Below, in pieces: positions 9,030 to 18,157 of a DNA stretch of 29,467 nt (position 1 is its first letter; every line of letters starts with the position of its first letter). The position numbers were made by a program, and so were the translations under genes. A model generated the notes under the pieces. The model was given only the letters and a program-made list of their open reading frames with translations. It did not search any database and was not told where the DNA came from. Source of the stretch: Hygrocybe punicea (taxonomy: Eukaryota; Basidiomycota; Agaricomycetes; Agaricales; Hygrophoraceae); NCBI GenBank assembly GCA_963556145.1, contig CAUVYJ010000012.1:1-29467 (forward strand), given 5' to 3'.

Positions 9030-10740
9030 CAAGGGTGTTCGGAACTCCTACAAGGTTGGGACTATCGGTCGTTGGACAAAGGATCTTCCACCTGGTCCAA
9101 CTACCCTTCCTCTCCTGGGGAAGCTCACGAGTTCATAAATGGGCACACCTTCGGTATGCGCCCTTTCCCCTACAAGTACTTATATCATATCATCGTAACA
9201 TCACACGAACAGGCTGACGGAGTGGTCAAGACTCTATGGCGATATATATTCAGTTTGCAACATCGATTTCAAGTCCCCCGCGAGGGGTTATTTCGAGCTA
9301 CACGGTAGTCAAAGACCTCCTTGACAAGCAAAGCAATATTACCAGTGACCGCCCACAAACAACTATCCAACGGAGATACTGTCACAAGCGGTGTTCCTAT
9401 AAGCCCAGGCGCATTACCGTGAGCAGCCAAAAATAAGATCGTAGGACCTACGTTAAAGATGCTCATATTGCGTAGATGATTCTAATTGGTCTCTCTTACG
9501 TCAGGCTGCCCGAAGCATCATGACTGTCCAAAAGTGCGCTCAGCATCTTCCTATTCAGCATGCCGAGTCCATCCAGTTCATGTACGAGATAATGAGGGAC
9601 CCTCAGGTACGCTGCCCTGCGTGCGCAGAAGTCCAAAAATGGTACTGACTCTTTGCATTCAGCTCTTTGACCAACATGCTCAGCGGTATACCTACTCTGT
9701 GATCTCATCTGTCATCTACAGTGCTCGCTTCCCGCACTTTGAGAGCAATGAGGTGTCCGACTTCTATCACATCACTGCTCTGTGGTTTCGCCTGATGGAA
9801 CCTGGGCGGCACCCACCTGTAGACTTGATTCCCATCCTAAAAAAAGGTCCTGAGTGCTGGGCCCCGTGGAAGACAGAGGCAAAGGAAGTCCAAAAATTGC
9901 AGAGAGGTCACTACTTCAGCATGCTGGACCGTGTCCAAAACCGTTTGGATAAGGGGGAATGCGTCAGCACTTTTATAGAAACCATCATCGAAAGCCAGAA
10001 AACCCTAGGAATGGACCGCGAATTGATGGCATAAGTGCTGGAATTGGGCTTTTCCATTATGTTCACCAAAGTCGACATGCCTTAGATATCTCGGTGGCGT
10101 CCTGTTTGAGGGGGGCTCAGATGCAACACCATCTTACCCAAAATCCCTATACCTTGCGTTGACAGCATACCCTGAAGCACAGCAAAAAGCCCATAACGAA
10201 ATTGACCGTGTTGTCGGCAGTGATAGGTTGCCAAAGCTTGAGGATATCGACAAGCTCCCATATGTGCGAGCCATCATTAGAGAAGTGCATGCAGAAATCC
10301 TCTCTTCACATCAATTGAAGTTGATCTGCCCTACACCCAAGACTCAATGATGGAGACCTGCAGCTCCTCTCAGTCTTCCTCATGCCACCACAGACGACGC
10401 TCATGTGAGTGTCGAAAGCCGGAAACACATTATTGGCTTGTCTGACAGCAATGATGCAGTATTGTGGATATACGGTGCCTCGTGGCGCAACCATCTTGCT
10501 CTGTATGTACCATGAATTACTCACGACGAGACAATATACGAGTGACCCAACGACTTCTGGCCAGATCATTATATCCTCACCGAATTTGGAACCAGAGGTT
10601 TCGACACGAACGACTTCAGACACACCTTGCCATATGGCAGCGGCCTATCTCCCAGTATTTTCAGAATGCGATCTCATAATTATTATTCACCAGCGGATCT
10701 GTCCTGGAATTCATCTCGCTGCAAATTCTGTGTCTGTGGT
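9030..10740 (+). pseudogene. Cytochrome P450, degenerate
   Basis: P450 landmarks occur in order on the plus strand but in shifting frames. They are a proline-rich hinge DLPPGPTTLPLLGK (about 9081), YGDIYSV-like text near 9238, KDLLDKQSNITSDRP (about 9310), RYTYSVISSVIYSARFP (about 9690), an I-helix-like EGGSDAT (about 10110), TAYPEAQQKAHNEIDRV (10165), LPYVRAIIRE, WRPAAPLSLPHATTDDAH (about 10351), YCGYTVPRGATIL (10458), TEFGTRGF and HTLPYGSG, and the haem-ligand motif RICPGIHLA with its Cys codon at 10700-10702. Breaks: stops at 10032-10034 and 10083-10085, several frameshifts in 9100-9480, and TGA at 10348-10350 where the ExxR arginine should stand. Likely intron remnants begin GTACGC (9606), GTGCAT (10286) and GTGAGT (10405). 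Family level is microsomal E-class P450; no CYP number is assigned. Confidence 0.85.
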
Positions 10741-10769
10741 AGGCTAATATCGAATGCTGTGGAAGATCT

Positions 10770-11255
10770 CTTTTTTACTGAATGCGATCAATCTCTGCTA
10801 CATTCGTTCCAATTTCTGTCACAGGAAATGGCGATGATCGACAGGAAGCGATAGGGAAAGACTTTAGGTTCAGCAAAGTAACTACATCACACACAGCTAA
10901 TGTGAGCTCAGGATCCAAAATAGCGACCAAGCTACGGAAAAGTTCCTGGTTAGAGGAATGAAGCACTGCCAAAGCTTGGGGCATAGCATATGAGGATTTG
11001 GGGTGTAAGGAAATGAGCGAAGATCTTGAAAATAGACCAGTACACTCCACCATTGGTAACCGTTTCACCCAGACTGCGCATCCAGCAGAATATATCGGCC
11101 GTCATCAATGATATGGCTTCAGCAAGCGGTGCCACCTTAGTACTTTCTTCATATGCGACCCATAGAGCATGAGCACAACCCCACTAAAGAGAAGATGACA
11201 TGAATTTGTACGATCCATGATGTGAATATTCACAGGTTCATTTGTTATCAAAGTC
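10770..11255. other. Unassigned DNA between the P450 relic and the hAT nest
   Basis: Two overlapping minus-strand frames (10775-11068 and 10950-11135) have fairly normal composition. They contain ALAVLHSSNQELFRSLVAIL and AEAISLMTADIFCWMRSL and could be exons of a decayed gene. I recognise no family. Confidence 0.3.
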
Positions 11256-11263
11256 ATTGATGC

Positions 11264-11288
11264 TAGTGCTACCGAAGTTCAGTTCAGT
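11264..11288 (+). repeat. Left TIR of hAT-like element
   Basis: TAGTGCTACC start. Pairs with 21320-21344. Confidence 0.7.
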
Positions 11289-11380
11289 CCAGTTCAGACC
11301 CATTTTGGCTGAACCCTGAACTGAACTCCAGGTTCAGTTCAGGATTTCACGTGAACTGAACCTGAACCGCCCTGAACCAT

Positions 11381-11984
11381 TGTGACGGCGAGTTCGGGTG
11401 TAGATCCGGAATGGAATCTACTAGAAAGGGTGATCTGCTGGAAAGAGATCAGAGGAGTGAAGTGTTTTCTATGGTGTCTAATCAATCCAACCTGAATCCG
11501 GGGTTCCGGATCAGAGGTGAAGTGTGGGTGAAGGGAGTTCGAAGACTAATAACTAATACGATAAGAATAGGACTGAAGGGGAGCGATACTATGCAATATG
11601 ATATGAAGGGGAGTAATAATCTACATCTTTGTAGTGTAAAAGTAGACCTTTTATACTACTGTGAGGGATCCTGTGCTATAGTAACTATGTACTACAAGCG
11701 AAGGCTGTAAAGTGATAGGGGAGTAGTGGAGAGGAGTGGAGTGGATTGGGGCTATATACTAAGTAACGGGAAATGAAGGTAAATGATATATAACTATATA
11801 CGTGGAGAATCCGGGTTGTTAGGAACATTGCATCTTGAGTGGGAACGATTCCGGAGCGGGATCCGGAGCGGAATCGACGGAATTGAGCGGAATCGAACGG
11901 AATCGACGATATATGAAAGGGAACGGACGGGGACAATGTATGATATGAAGAGGATCCAGGTCCAGACAGCCCGGAGCCTCTACA
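11381..11984 (-). repeat. 3' LTR (604 bp) of the Gypsy-type element
   Basis: TG...CA ends on the plus strand (TGTGACGG to CCTCTACA). The only difference from 19404-20007 that I find is A versus G near 11968. The minus strand carries TATAAAAGG at about 11646-11655, giving the promoter direction. Confidence 0.92.
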
Positions 11985-12208
11985 TCTGGTCAGGACTCAG
12001 ATAGAGACCATCCCTGGTCGATCCATACGAAGTAACGAAGATACTGGGGTTGTGGGAATAAATGAGCGGAAACAATGTTGAAAACGGGCAGAAACAGTGG
12101 TACAACGTGAACGGGATCGAAGCCGGTGGGTATTGAAGCGTCGGGAAGCAAAGGTCCAGAGCTACTAAAAGAGGGTGGGGCGAAACGGCTGGACAAAGAT
12201 ATAACGGT

Positions 12209-12214
12209 CACGTG
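12209..12214 (+). promoter_or_regulatory. CACGTG box upstream of the cargo gene
   Basis: CACGTG lies within the 10-bp palindrome GTCACGTGAC, about 100 bp before the ATG at 12312. The same decamer is in the 155-bp LTR of copy B. CACGTG is a typical bHLH-factor site; function here is inferred. Confidence 0.35.
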
Positions 12215-12311
12215 ACGGAGACAACAAATACAAACAAGAAAACTTTTCAACTCGACTTTTCAACAACCTCAACAACCTCAACCAAACCTCGCGCAACAAC
12301 TCCAACGCCTA

Positions 12312-13840
12312 ATGTCGACAGAATACAACAAGTTCCTCGCAAAGCTCGATGTGGAGACGCGGAAAGACTTCGAGAACGCGGTAGCAGAGTTACAGGCAGT
12401 GGATGCGGCCGGAAACGATATTGTACGCGACGGATACAAGGACGAAGCACGGCGATGGGTTGGGAGGCGACGACGGGCCATAGTAAGTGATCCCACTCTG
12501 GTAAATGGCACGAACTAACCAAACTCGACAGCGGAACTACAGAGGGCTCGTGAAGGAGATCCAGGACGGCGGAATTGACGTAACAGAACCAAAGGATTTT
12601 ACGGTGGGCGGAGAGATGGTAGTCTTGGTCGAGGAGTGGCTGCGGAACCGGGAGGAGTTCATGGAGCGGGAGCGGGAAGCGGCTAAACAAAAGGAGGTCG
12701 ACGAGGAGAAAGCAAGGAGGAAGCAGATCGCGGAGGCGGCGGCAGAGGCAGGAGCAAAACGGAGCGAGGAGGCGAAAAGGGCAAAGGCGGCGAAGGAAAG
12801 GGAAGTCGACGACGCGCTAAGGCTACAGGACAAGATGCAGGAGGAGGAGGCGAGGAGGAAGCGGATACAAGCGGAGGAATTACACGAGCACGAGGAGATA
12901 AATAGGAGGGCGGCGGCGGAGGCGAAAGCGAAGCGACTCGAGGAGGCGAAGAGGGCAAAGGAAACGGACGGGGAGGAGGACGAAGAAAACGGCGGATACA
13001 TAAACCAAGTCAGTGGTGTGGAATGGGATGAATGGGCTGACCAACAACACTTGAAGTTCGCGAGACTCAAAGCGAGCGGGAAGAAGGCTATCCGGGACAA
13101 AGGGGCCAACCGGGACGATGAGACGGTTTGCGGGGAGTACAACAGCGAGGACGACTTTTCGAATGCGAGCGGGAACGGAGATTCGAGACCGAAGGGGAAG
13201 ATTCCGGGGGTAAGTAAACTCTCGCAAACTCGTACAACCGTGGTGTCTAACTATTCCGTAGTATATGCAATCTTTCCGGATCCAACAGTGCGATGCGTGC
13301 GTGACCGCCAACACGGTTTGTCGCGGAATCGAGGGATACACATGCGACAGATGCAAGAGACTCAAACGACGCTGTGGATTGTCGACGAAGGGACCGGCCA
13401 CCGGAACCGGAAAAGCGGAAAGGAAAGGGAAGGCGAAGGCGGGTAGTCCGAAGAGGAGAGTCGTCGCGAAGAAGGCACCGAGGATCGTGAAGAAGCCCAA
13501 GCTGCGGGCCGGAGAGGCGTCGACAAGTAAGCGGACGTTGACCGACGTCGAACCGGATACGGAATCGGAGCGGGACGAGGGAGTGGATAGGAACCCATTC
13601 AAGCGGCCGCAGATTGGTGCCGGAATCGAGGAGCATGTCGAAGCGATGCGGAAAATGGCGACGGAAACGCAACGGGAGATATCAGTGATCGCGGACGGCC
13701 TCTCGGAATACGTCGCGGAAGTCCACACGAGTCTAACCCGTTGGACAAAGGAGCTGAACCGACTCCGCACAAACCAAGCCCACCTCTTGGGCCAACTGGA
13801 CCTGATCGACACAAAGCTCAACGAAGGGAGGAGGGAATAA
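12312..13840 (+). CDS. Antisense three-exon cargo gene: Zn2Cys6-spaced coiled-coil protein
   Basis: Exons 12312-12482, 12532-13209 and 13262-13840 join in phase 0 into 475 codons. The introns are 49 and 52 nt, both GTAAGT...AG; the first has an AACTAAC branch site. The N-terminal ~60 residues are charged and helical (MSTEYNKFLAKLDVETR). Residues about 105-225 are an EEARRK-type coiled coil, followed by an acidic linker. At 293-321 six cysteines have the spacing C-X2-C-X6-C-X7-C-X2-C-X6-C (starting CDACV, ending CDRCKRLKRRC), the spacing of a fungal Zn2Cys6 cluster. A Lys/Arg-rich, NLS-like tract and a C-terminal coiled coil (about 395-470) follow. This suggests a nuclear DNA- or RNA-binding oligomer. 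It lies between LTRs and antisense to gag, starting 328 bp from the left LTR. Only its structure is visible; whether it regulates the element or is a hitchhiker is unknown. Confidence 0.78.
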
Positions 13841-14060
13841 AAGGGGAAATGGACGGAAAAGGGGAGACGGAAACGAAACGGGACAATGTACATAAAAATA
13901 AAAGAGTACATAATAAAATCTATAAACGAAAAGGGAGGAACGGGTAAATATGTAAGATGGAATCTGGAGGTCGAGGTGGAGGATGGCATCGGAATACAAC
14001 GGAAACAGAAACGGACCGGAACGAGCAAGAAACAACGAGAACTAGAAACAGAAATGTAAA
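13841..14060. other. A/G-rich 3' region of the cargo gene
   Basis: The plus strand is dominated by GGAAACGG/GAACGG-like runs and AATAAAA-like text (about 13897-13920) that could serve polyadenylation of the cargo transcript. It also lies within a long open minus-strand frame. Confidence 0.35.
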
Positions 14061-15419
14061 TAAACAAGAAACGGGAACGTGAACAGAAAGCGGAACGGAA
14101 GACGAAAACGCAAAAAATGTGAGACGGAAACGTATCTATATCCCCACAAGAGTTTCTGGAAGAAGGTCGGGGGCGGAACAACGAGAGGAGGCAGAGAGCT
14201 TCTTGCAAATAGTTGAGCGAGGTGTCGAGGGGGCAGAGGTCCAAAATGCGATGGCAAAGTAAAATAAGGACGGAAACGAAGAATAAAATAAAATCGAGAA
14301 CCGGAGTGCCGACACCAACACGATCCCAAATAACGGGTGCGCCGCGTGACGGGTCTAAAGACGACGGGGTGCCCCAAGTGGGCGAAGATGGAACCAGGAG
14401 CGAAACGGGAGCGGATACGACGAGGGGAACCGGGAACGGAGGGGGCGACATAACAGAATCGGAACCAGAATCGAAATCGAATAAAAGAGACGGAATGGGG
14501 TCCAGAAGTAGAACAGGTACGGAATACTCAACCATAGTCGACGGAGTCTTGATAGACGTAGATGGAGGACAAAAGGATGACAATATCGAGGACGGAATGT
14601 CTATATCGGGGGAATCCGAGAACAATGGGAGGGGGTCCGGTATGAGTTCGTGGACAGAAAGTGGAGGTGTCAAATCCGGAGACGACGTGGACAAAATAGG
14701 ATTTAGAATAGATAAATCGGTGACCGGCAGCAATAGATCGGGAGTGGGATTGGACGGGGACGACACAGAACTGGACAACAATACCTGTAAACAAATGACG
14801 GTCTCGACAGGTACCAGAGTGGACGGGGACGGGATATACAATGAAGGGGACGGAGGACCGGAATGAACGTGGGCGACGGAATGAATGACGGTGGGCGGGA
14901 TCGAGGATGGAATCGGAACCGGAGATGACAAAGCTATGACGGGTAGGGGACTGGGACCGGAATCGGGACTAGGAGTGGAACCGGGACTGGAGATAGTGAC
15001 GGCAAGGGAAGTGGAGTCCGGAACGGAGCGACAACCGGATAGCAGGAATGAGGCGGCATTGTGGAAGACGTCGAGCGGGTACGGATCGTCGTGGTAATGG
15101 TCGGGAAGGAGGTAATGGAGGCGTTCCTCAATACGTAGACGAAGGTCTGAGTCAAATCCGTTGGTGAAGTACATGTTCCGTTGTTTATCCGATAGACGTC
15201 CGTTGTTGTATAGTACTCCAGAGATGCGTATGAAGTCGCAGAAATACTGTCCTAAGTCCGTTGTAGAGGGTTGATGTCCCTCTGAGTCCGTATCATCGAT
15301 ATATCACGAATCCAGACCAACCCGATGCCACTATTCGACTTGCATTCGAACCCGACGTAACCCGGCGTGACGTGACCCGACGTGACCGACGTGACCCGAC
15401 ATATGCCGCTTTGTGACGG

Positions 15420-15574
15420 TGGAGTAGTAGCGAGTGCCTAGTCACGTGACGAGGCTCCCACGGTTCGTTGTAGATAGATCCCTGTCAGTAGTCAGTCCGA
15501 ATCCATCCTTCCTCGCCAGCTCTTCTGCGAGATTCTCCAGCTAGCCCTCGGAGTGGTATCTCCGTACCACTCCA
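15420..15574 (+). repeat. 5' LTR of copy B (155 bp)
   Basis: TGGAGTAGTAG to CCACTCCA. No differences from 18003-18157. CACGTG at 15443-15448. Confidence 0.93.
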
Positions 15575-15577
15575 ACG

Positions 15578-15602
15578 TGGTGATGAGAGCGGATTCGAAC
15601 CC
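15578..15602 (+). other. Primer-binding site of copy B
   Basis: TGGTGATGAGAGCGG followed by ATTCGAACCC. The reverse complement is a CCA-ended tRNA 3' terminus that includes a consensus T-arm/B-box GGTTCGAATCC. The match is longer than the usual 12-18 nt. Confidence 0.7.
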
Positions 15603-15796
15603 AGCTTCTGTCTTGAGCGACTTTCAGCGACTTCCAGCGATTTCCAGTCATTTTTCAGCACCCCAGCGATTTTCCGAGTACAGAGCACAGAGCACAGAGC
15701 ACCGCGCACCAAGCAGTTCCCCGAGCACCAAGTGATTTTCCAAGCACCAAACGATTTTCCGAGCATCAAACATTCTCATTTTCTCGACCTACACAA

Positions 15797-17887
15797 ATGA
15801 CTACGAAAAAGAAGCAAAAAGAACGAGCGAAGAAGGAAAAAACGCGGCGGAAAACCAACACAAAAAGAGAACCAACAATCTCGCCACCAACGGCCCAGCC
15901 CACAGCGACGTGGACCCAAATGAACACAACGACGACGCTCACTGCCCCGGTGCCCGCCAACGCCATCCCAACACCACCCAGTGCCTCCGACCGTGAACAT
16001 TCAACAGCCTCGTCGACCCACCTTACCGCCAACTGTGGCCAGCCAAAAACGAGGCACGGACCCCAAGATTCAACCCTGCACACCACAGCACGCCCACCTC
16101 CACCAAAAGCGTCGACGTTCGCGCCCGAGCACGCCACGTCGTTATTGCCCACCCAAATGGCCCCACCCTCGCTGCAAAACGCGTCAGAACGCGCCCCAAA
16201 CCCAACCGCCACGTTCGCGTCCCCCACCCTCGCAACCACGCCCCAAGTCCCCACAACGTCAACGGCAACCCCGTCTACCGTCTCGCAGGCCCCAACGCCG
16301 TCCGCTCGCGTGCCCATCACGCCCAACACGACTGCCATGTTACGGCTGCACCCAACGCTGCAGCCTTCGCCTTCAATACTCGGACCATGGCCCCAGCGTC
16401 CAACCACACCCACGTCGACCCAGGAACGGCCAACGCGAGCACCCGTGTGCCCAAACGAACCCCAGTCCAGCCCAGCTGCTGCCGCCACGTCACCAACGAA
16501 CGTGAAGCACCGCGAAGCACCACCAGCACCTCAGCCGCAACCCCAACGTACGGCCCCGCCCCCGTTGACCCGGAAACCACAGACGCCAATGCCGGTGTAC
16601 CAAGACGAGCCCCAGCCCACGTCAAACGCGTCCACCACACCGTCCCACAATGCCAACCACCTCCAAACCGAACACGGACGCGAATACCCAGCGCCCATGG
16701 CTCTCGCCACCCCCAACCCCAAGCACCCCCGAGCAGAGCGCAGCCGTGAGCTGCCTTCGAAATACCCCAACCCCAGTGCCAAAAGCGGCCGTGAGCGCGA
16801 ACGCCCGGCGTGTAGACCCAACCCCAATGCAAGGCCAACCCCAGAGCCCTGTCCCGCGCCCGTTCCATCCCAGCCTGCAACCATATCCCACCCCAACCCA
16901 AAAAGCTCGCATGAGCGTGAGTGTTCAACGCCCACCGGCATGCCCACTCCCAGCACCGCGAAACCGGCCTCGAAACCCCTCCGACACGAACGTCTCGCGC
17001 CTACACCGTCTCGCGCCACCATCCCCGTCTACCCTGACCCAAAACCGAACCCTCAACACGACCATCTCGTCCCCACACCGTACCGCGCTTCCACCATCCA
17101 CCAAACGCGTCATGGAGACCCGCACGGCCAGTCGTGGCCTCTGACATCCGAGATCGCGGAGTTCCTTGCAGGAGAGAGCCGAGACAAAGCAAATGGCGCT
17201 GCGAGGCAAAACAACAAAGAGCAGGGTGAGAAAACGCGACAACACGCGAGCACGAAGGAGGAAACGCGCACCGGGGACAAACCCCACCGAAAGGGAATAA
17301 AACAGCACGACGAAACGTTCCAACACACGACCGCATGTGAAGGAGACCCACCTAGCCCCACAAAACGATATGCCAACGTGTCTACACAAACGGAGCCCAT
17401 GGAGACACCGCCGTCAGCGTGCCGCACCAATATCCCTACCCCAAAAACTCAAGCTGTCCCCACATTCAACACCCCCTGCCAAAATCATACTTGGCGCAAC
17501 ACCTATCATACCCACGTCCCCATCTGGCGACCCAAGAATGTCCCCACCCTTACCTACCCCCGAGTGCAAAATCCATGGTCCACGCTTCGCTACCGTCACC
17601 GCCGCGTCCACCCTCAAAACCTTCCCCCGAGATACCCTGTAAATAGACTCCCACCTCGTTATCAACGATACCCAATACATTTCGACGACTCCCCGTATCG
17701 AGTACAACCCCACCACCTTCCCACTATCTCTATGCGAAACTCATCAAAACTTCTGGCTCGTGTCCACCACGTTTCTCATAACCTTTCCCATCCCTCTGTT
17801 TCTCTCCCATCTTTTTTCAGACAGATTCCTGTTTCCTTTGATCCCAGTCTTGGACCTCCTTTACTAGACCCTAGTGGAGTAGACTAG
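15797..17887 (+). CDS. Single ORF of the 155-bp-LTR element (Pro/Thr-rich, 696 aa)
   Basis: The start is the ATG at 15797, 222 bp inside the 5' LTR, giving a lysine-rich head (MTTKKKQKERAKKEKTRRK) that could bind nucleic acid or target the nucleus. Residues about 25-430 are low-complexity Pro/Thr/Ala/Gln-rich text (APPAPQPQPQ, PTPEPCPAPVPSQP). A short structured-looking stretch follows (SWPLTSEIAEFLAGESRDKA, about 450-470), then basic and hydrophobic text ending LLDPSGVD. No CCHC knuckle, protease, RT or integrase motif is present. By position it occupies the gag slot, but homology to Gag cannot be claimed. The homologous frame in copy A is broken. Confidence 0.6.
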   Translation: MTTKKKQKERAKKEKTRRKTNTKREPTISPPTAQPTATWTQMNTTTTLTAPVPANAIPTPPSASDREHSTASSTHLTANCGQPKTRHGPQDSTLHTTARPPPPKASTFAPEHATSLLPTQMAPPSLQNASERAPNPTATFASPTLATTPQVPTTSTATPSTVSQAPTPSARVPITPNTTAMLRLHPTLQPSPSILGPWPQRPTTPTSTQERPTRAPVCPNEPQSSPAAAATSPTNVKHREAPPAPQPQPQRTAPPPLTRKPQTPMPVYQDEPQPTSNASTTPSHNANHLQTEHGREYPAPMALATPNPKHPRAERSRELPSKYPNPSAKSGRERERPACRPNPNARPTPEPCPAPVPSQPATISHPNPKSSHERECSTPTGMPTPSTAKPASKPLRHERLAPTPSRATIPVYPDPKPNPQHDHLVPTPYRASTIHQTRHGDPHGQSWPLTSEIAEFLAGESRDKANGAARQNNKEQGEKTRQHASTKEETRTGDKPHRKGIKQHDETFQHTTACEGDPPSPTKRYANVSTQTEPMETPPSACRTNIPTPKTQAVPTFNTPCQNHTWRNTYHTHVPIWRPKNVPTLTYPRVQNPWSTLRYRHRRVHPQNLPPRYPVNRLPPRYQRYPIHFDDSPYRVQPHHLPTISMRNSSKLLARVHHVSHNLSHPSVSLPSFFRQIPVSFDPSLGPPLLDPSGVD

Positions 17888-17965
17888 CTTGGTTGTTTTT
17901 GGTCTGTCTTTCAGTCTGTTTTCCCCCTTTTCTTTTCCTCTTTCCCCCCTGTTTCGAGTCTTTGA

Positions 17966-18002
17966 TAGCGACGAGGACGTCGCTATGAGGAAGGGGGGCA
18001 CT
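17966..18002 (+). other. Hairpin and polypurine tract of copy B
   Basis: A perfect 7-bp stem (TAGCGAC 17966-17972, GTCGCTA 17979-17985) with a six-base loop is followed by GAGGAAGGGGGG (17987-17998) and CACT. Copy A keeps the stem while two loop bases differ. Confidence 0.7.
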
Positions 18003-18157
18003 TGGAGTAGTAGCGAGTGCCTAGTCACGTGACGAGGCTCCCACGGTTCGTTGTAGATAGATCCCTGTCAGTAGTCAGTCCGAATCCATCCTTCCTCGCC
18101 AGCTCTTCTGCGAGATTCTCCAGCTAGCCCTCGGAGTGGTATCTCCGTACCACTCCA
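18003..18157 (+). repeat. 3' LTR of copy B (155 bp)
   Basis: Identical to 15420-15574. CACGTG at 18026-18031. Confidence 0.93.

Larger units (their letters stand above)
15420..18157 (+). mobile_element. Non-autonomous 155-bp-LTR retroelement, copy B (intact, young)
   Basis: A 2738-bp element with two identical 155-bp LTRs (15420-15574 and 18003-18157) and a perfect ACGG target duplication (15416-15419 and 18158-18161). The order is LTR, three bases, PBS (15578-15602), a leader of short CAGCGA/GAGCACCAA repeats, a 696-codon ORF, hairpin, polypurine tract, CACT and LTR. It has no pol domains. It is larger than classical TRIMs and smaller than LARDs. Identical LTRs and an intact ORF make it the youngest insertion in the window. 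It is plus-oriented, opposite to copy A. Confidence 0.92.

Noticed and set aside
11699..11984. Promoter or gene inside the 604-bp LTR on the plus strand
   Set aside because: The TATA-type box and gag orientation are on the minus strand; plus-strand frames are duplicated exactly in the other LTR and are short.
12537..13142. Ser-rich 201-codon minus frame opposite exon 2 of the cargo gene
   Set aside because: The complementary strand has correct splice sites and a coherent coiled coil, so this is a mirror of it.
14213..14866. 217-codon plus-strand frame rich in Gly, Thr, Ser and Glu
   Set aside because: It is antisense to the gag Ser/Pro tail and is explained by the purine-rich strand; it has no start context or family features.
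16317..17022. Long Gly/Trp/Val-rich minus-strand frames inside copy B, with matching plus-strand frames in copy A (4559-5084)
   Set aside because: Shadows of the Pro/Thr-rich ORF; CCN codons read backwards give Gly and Trp.
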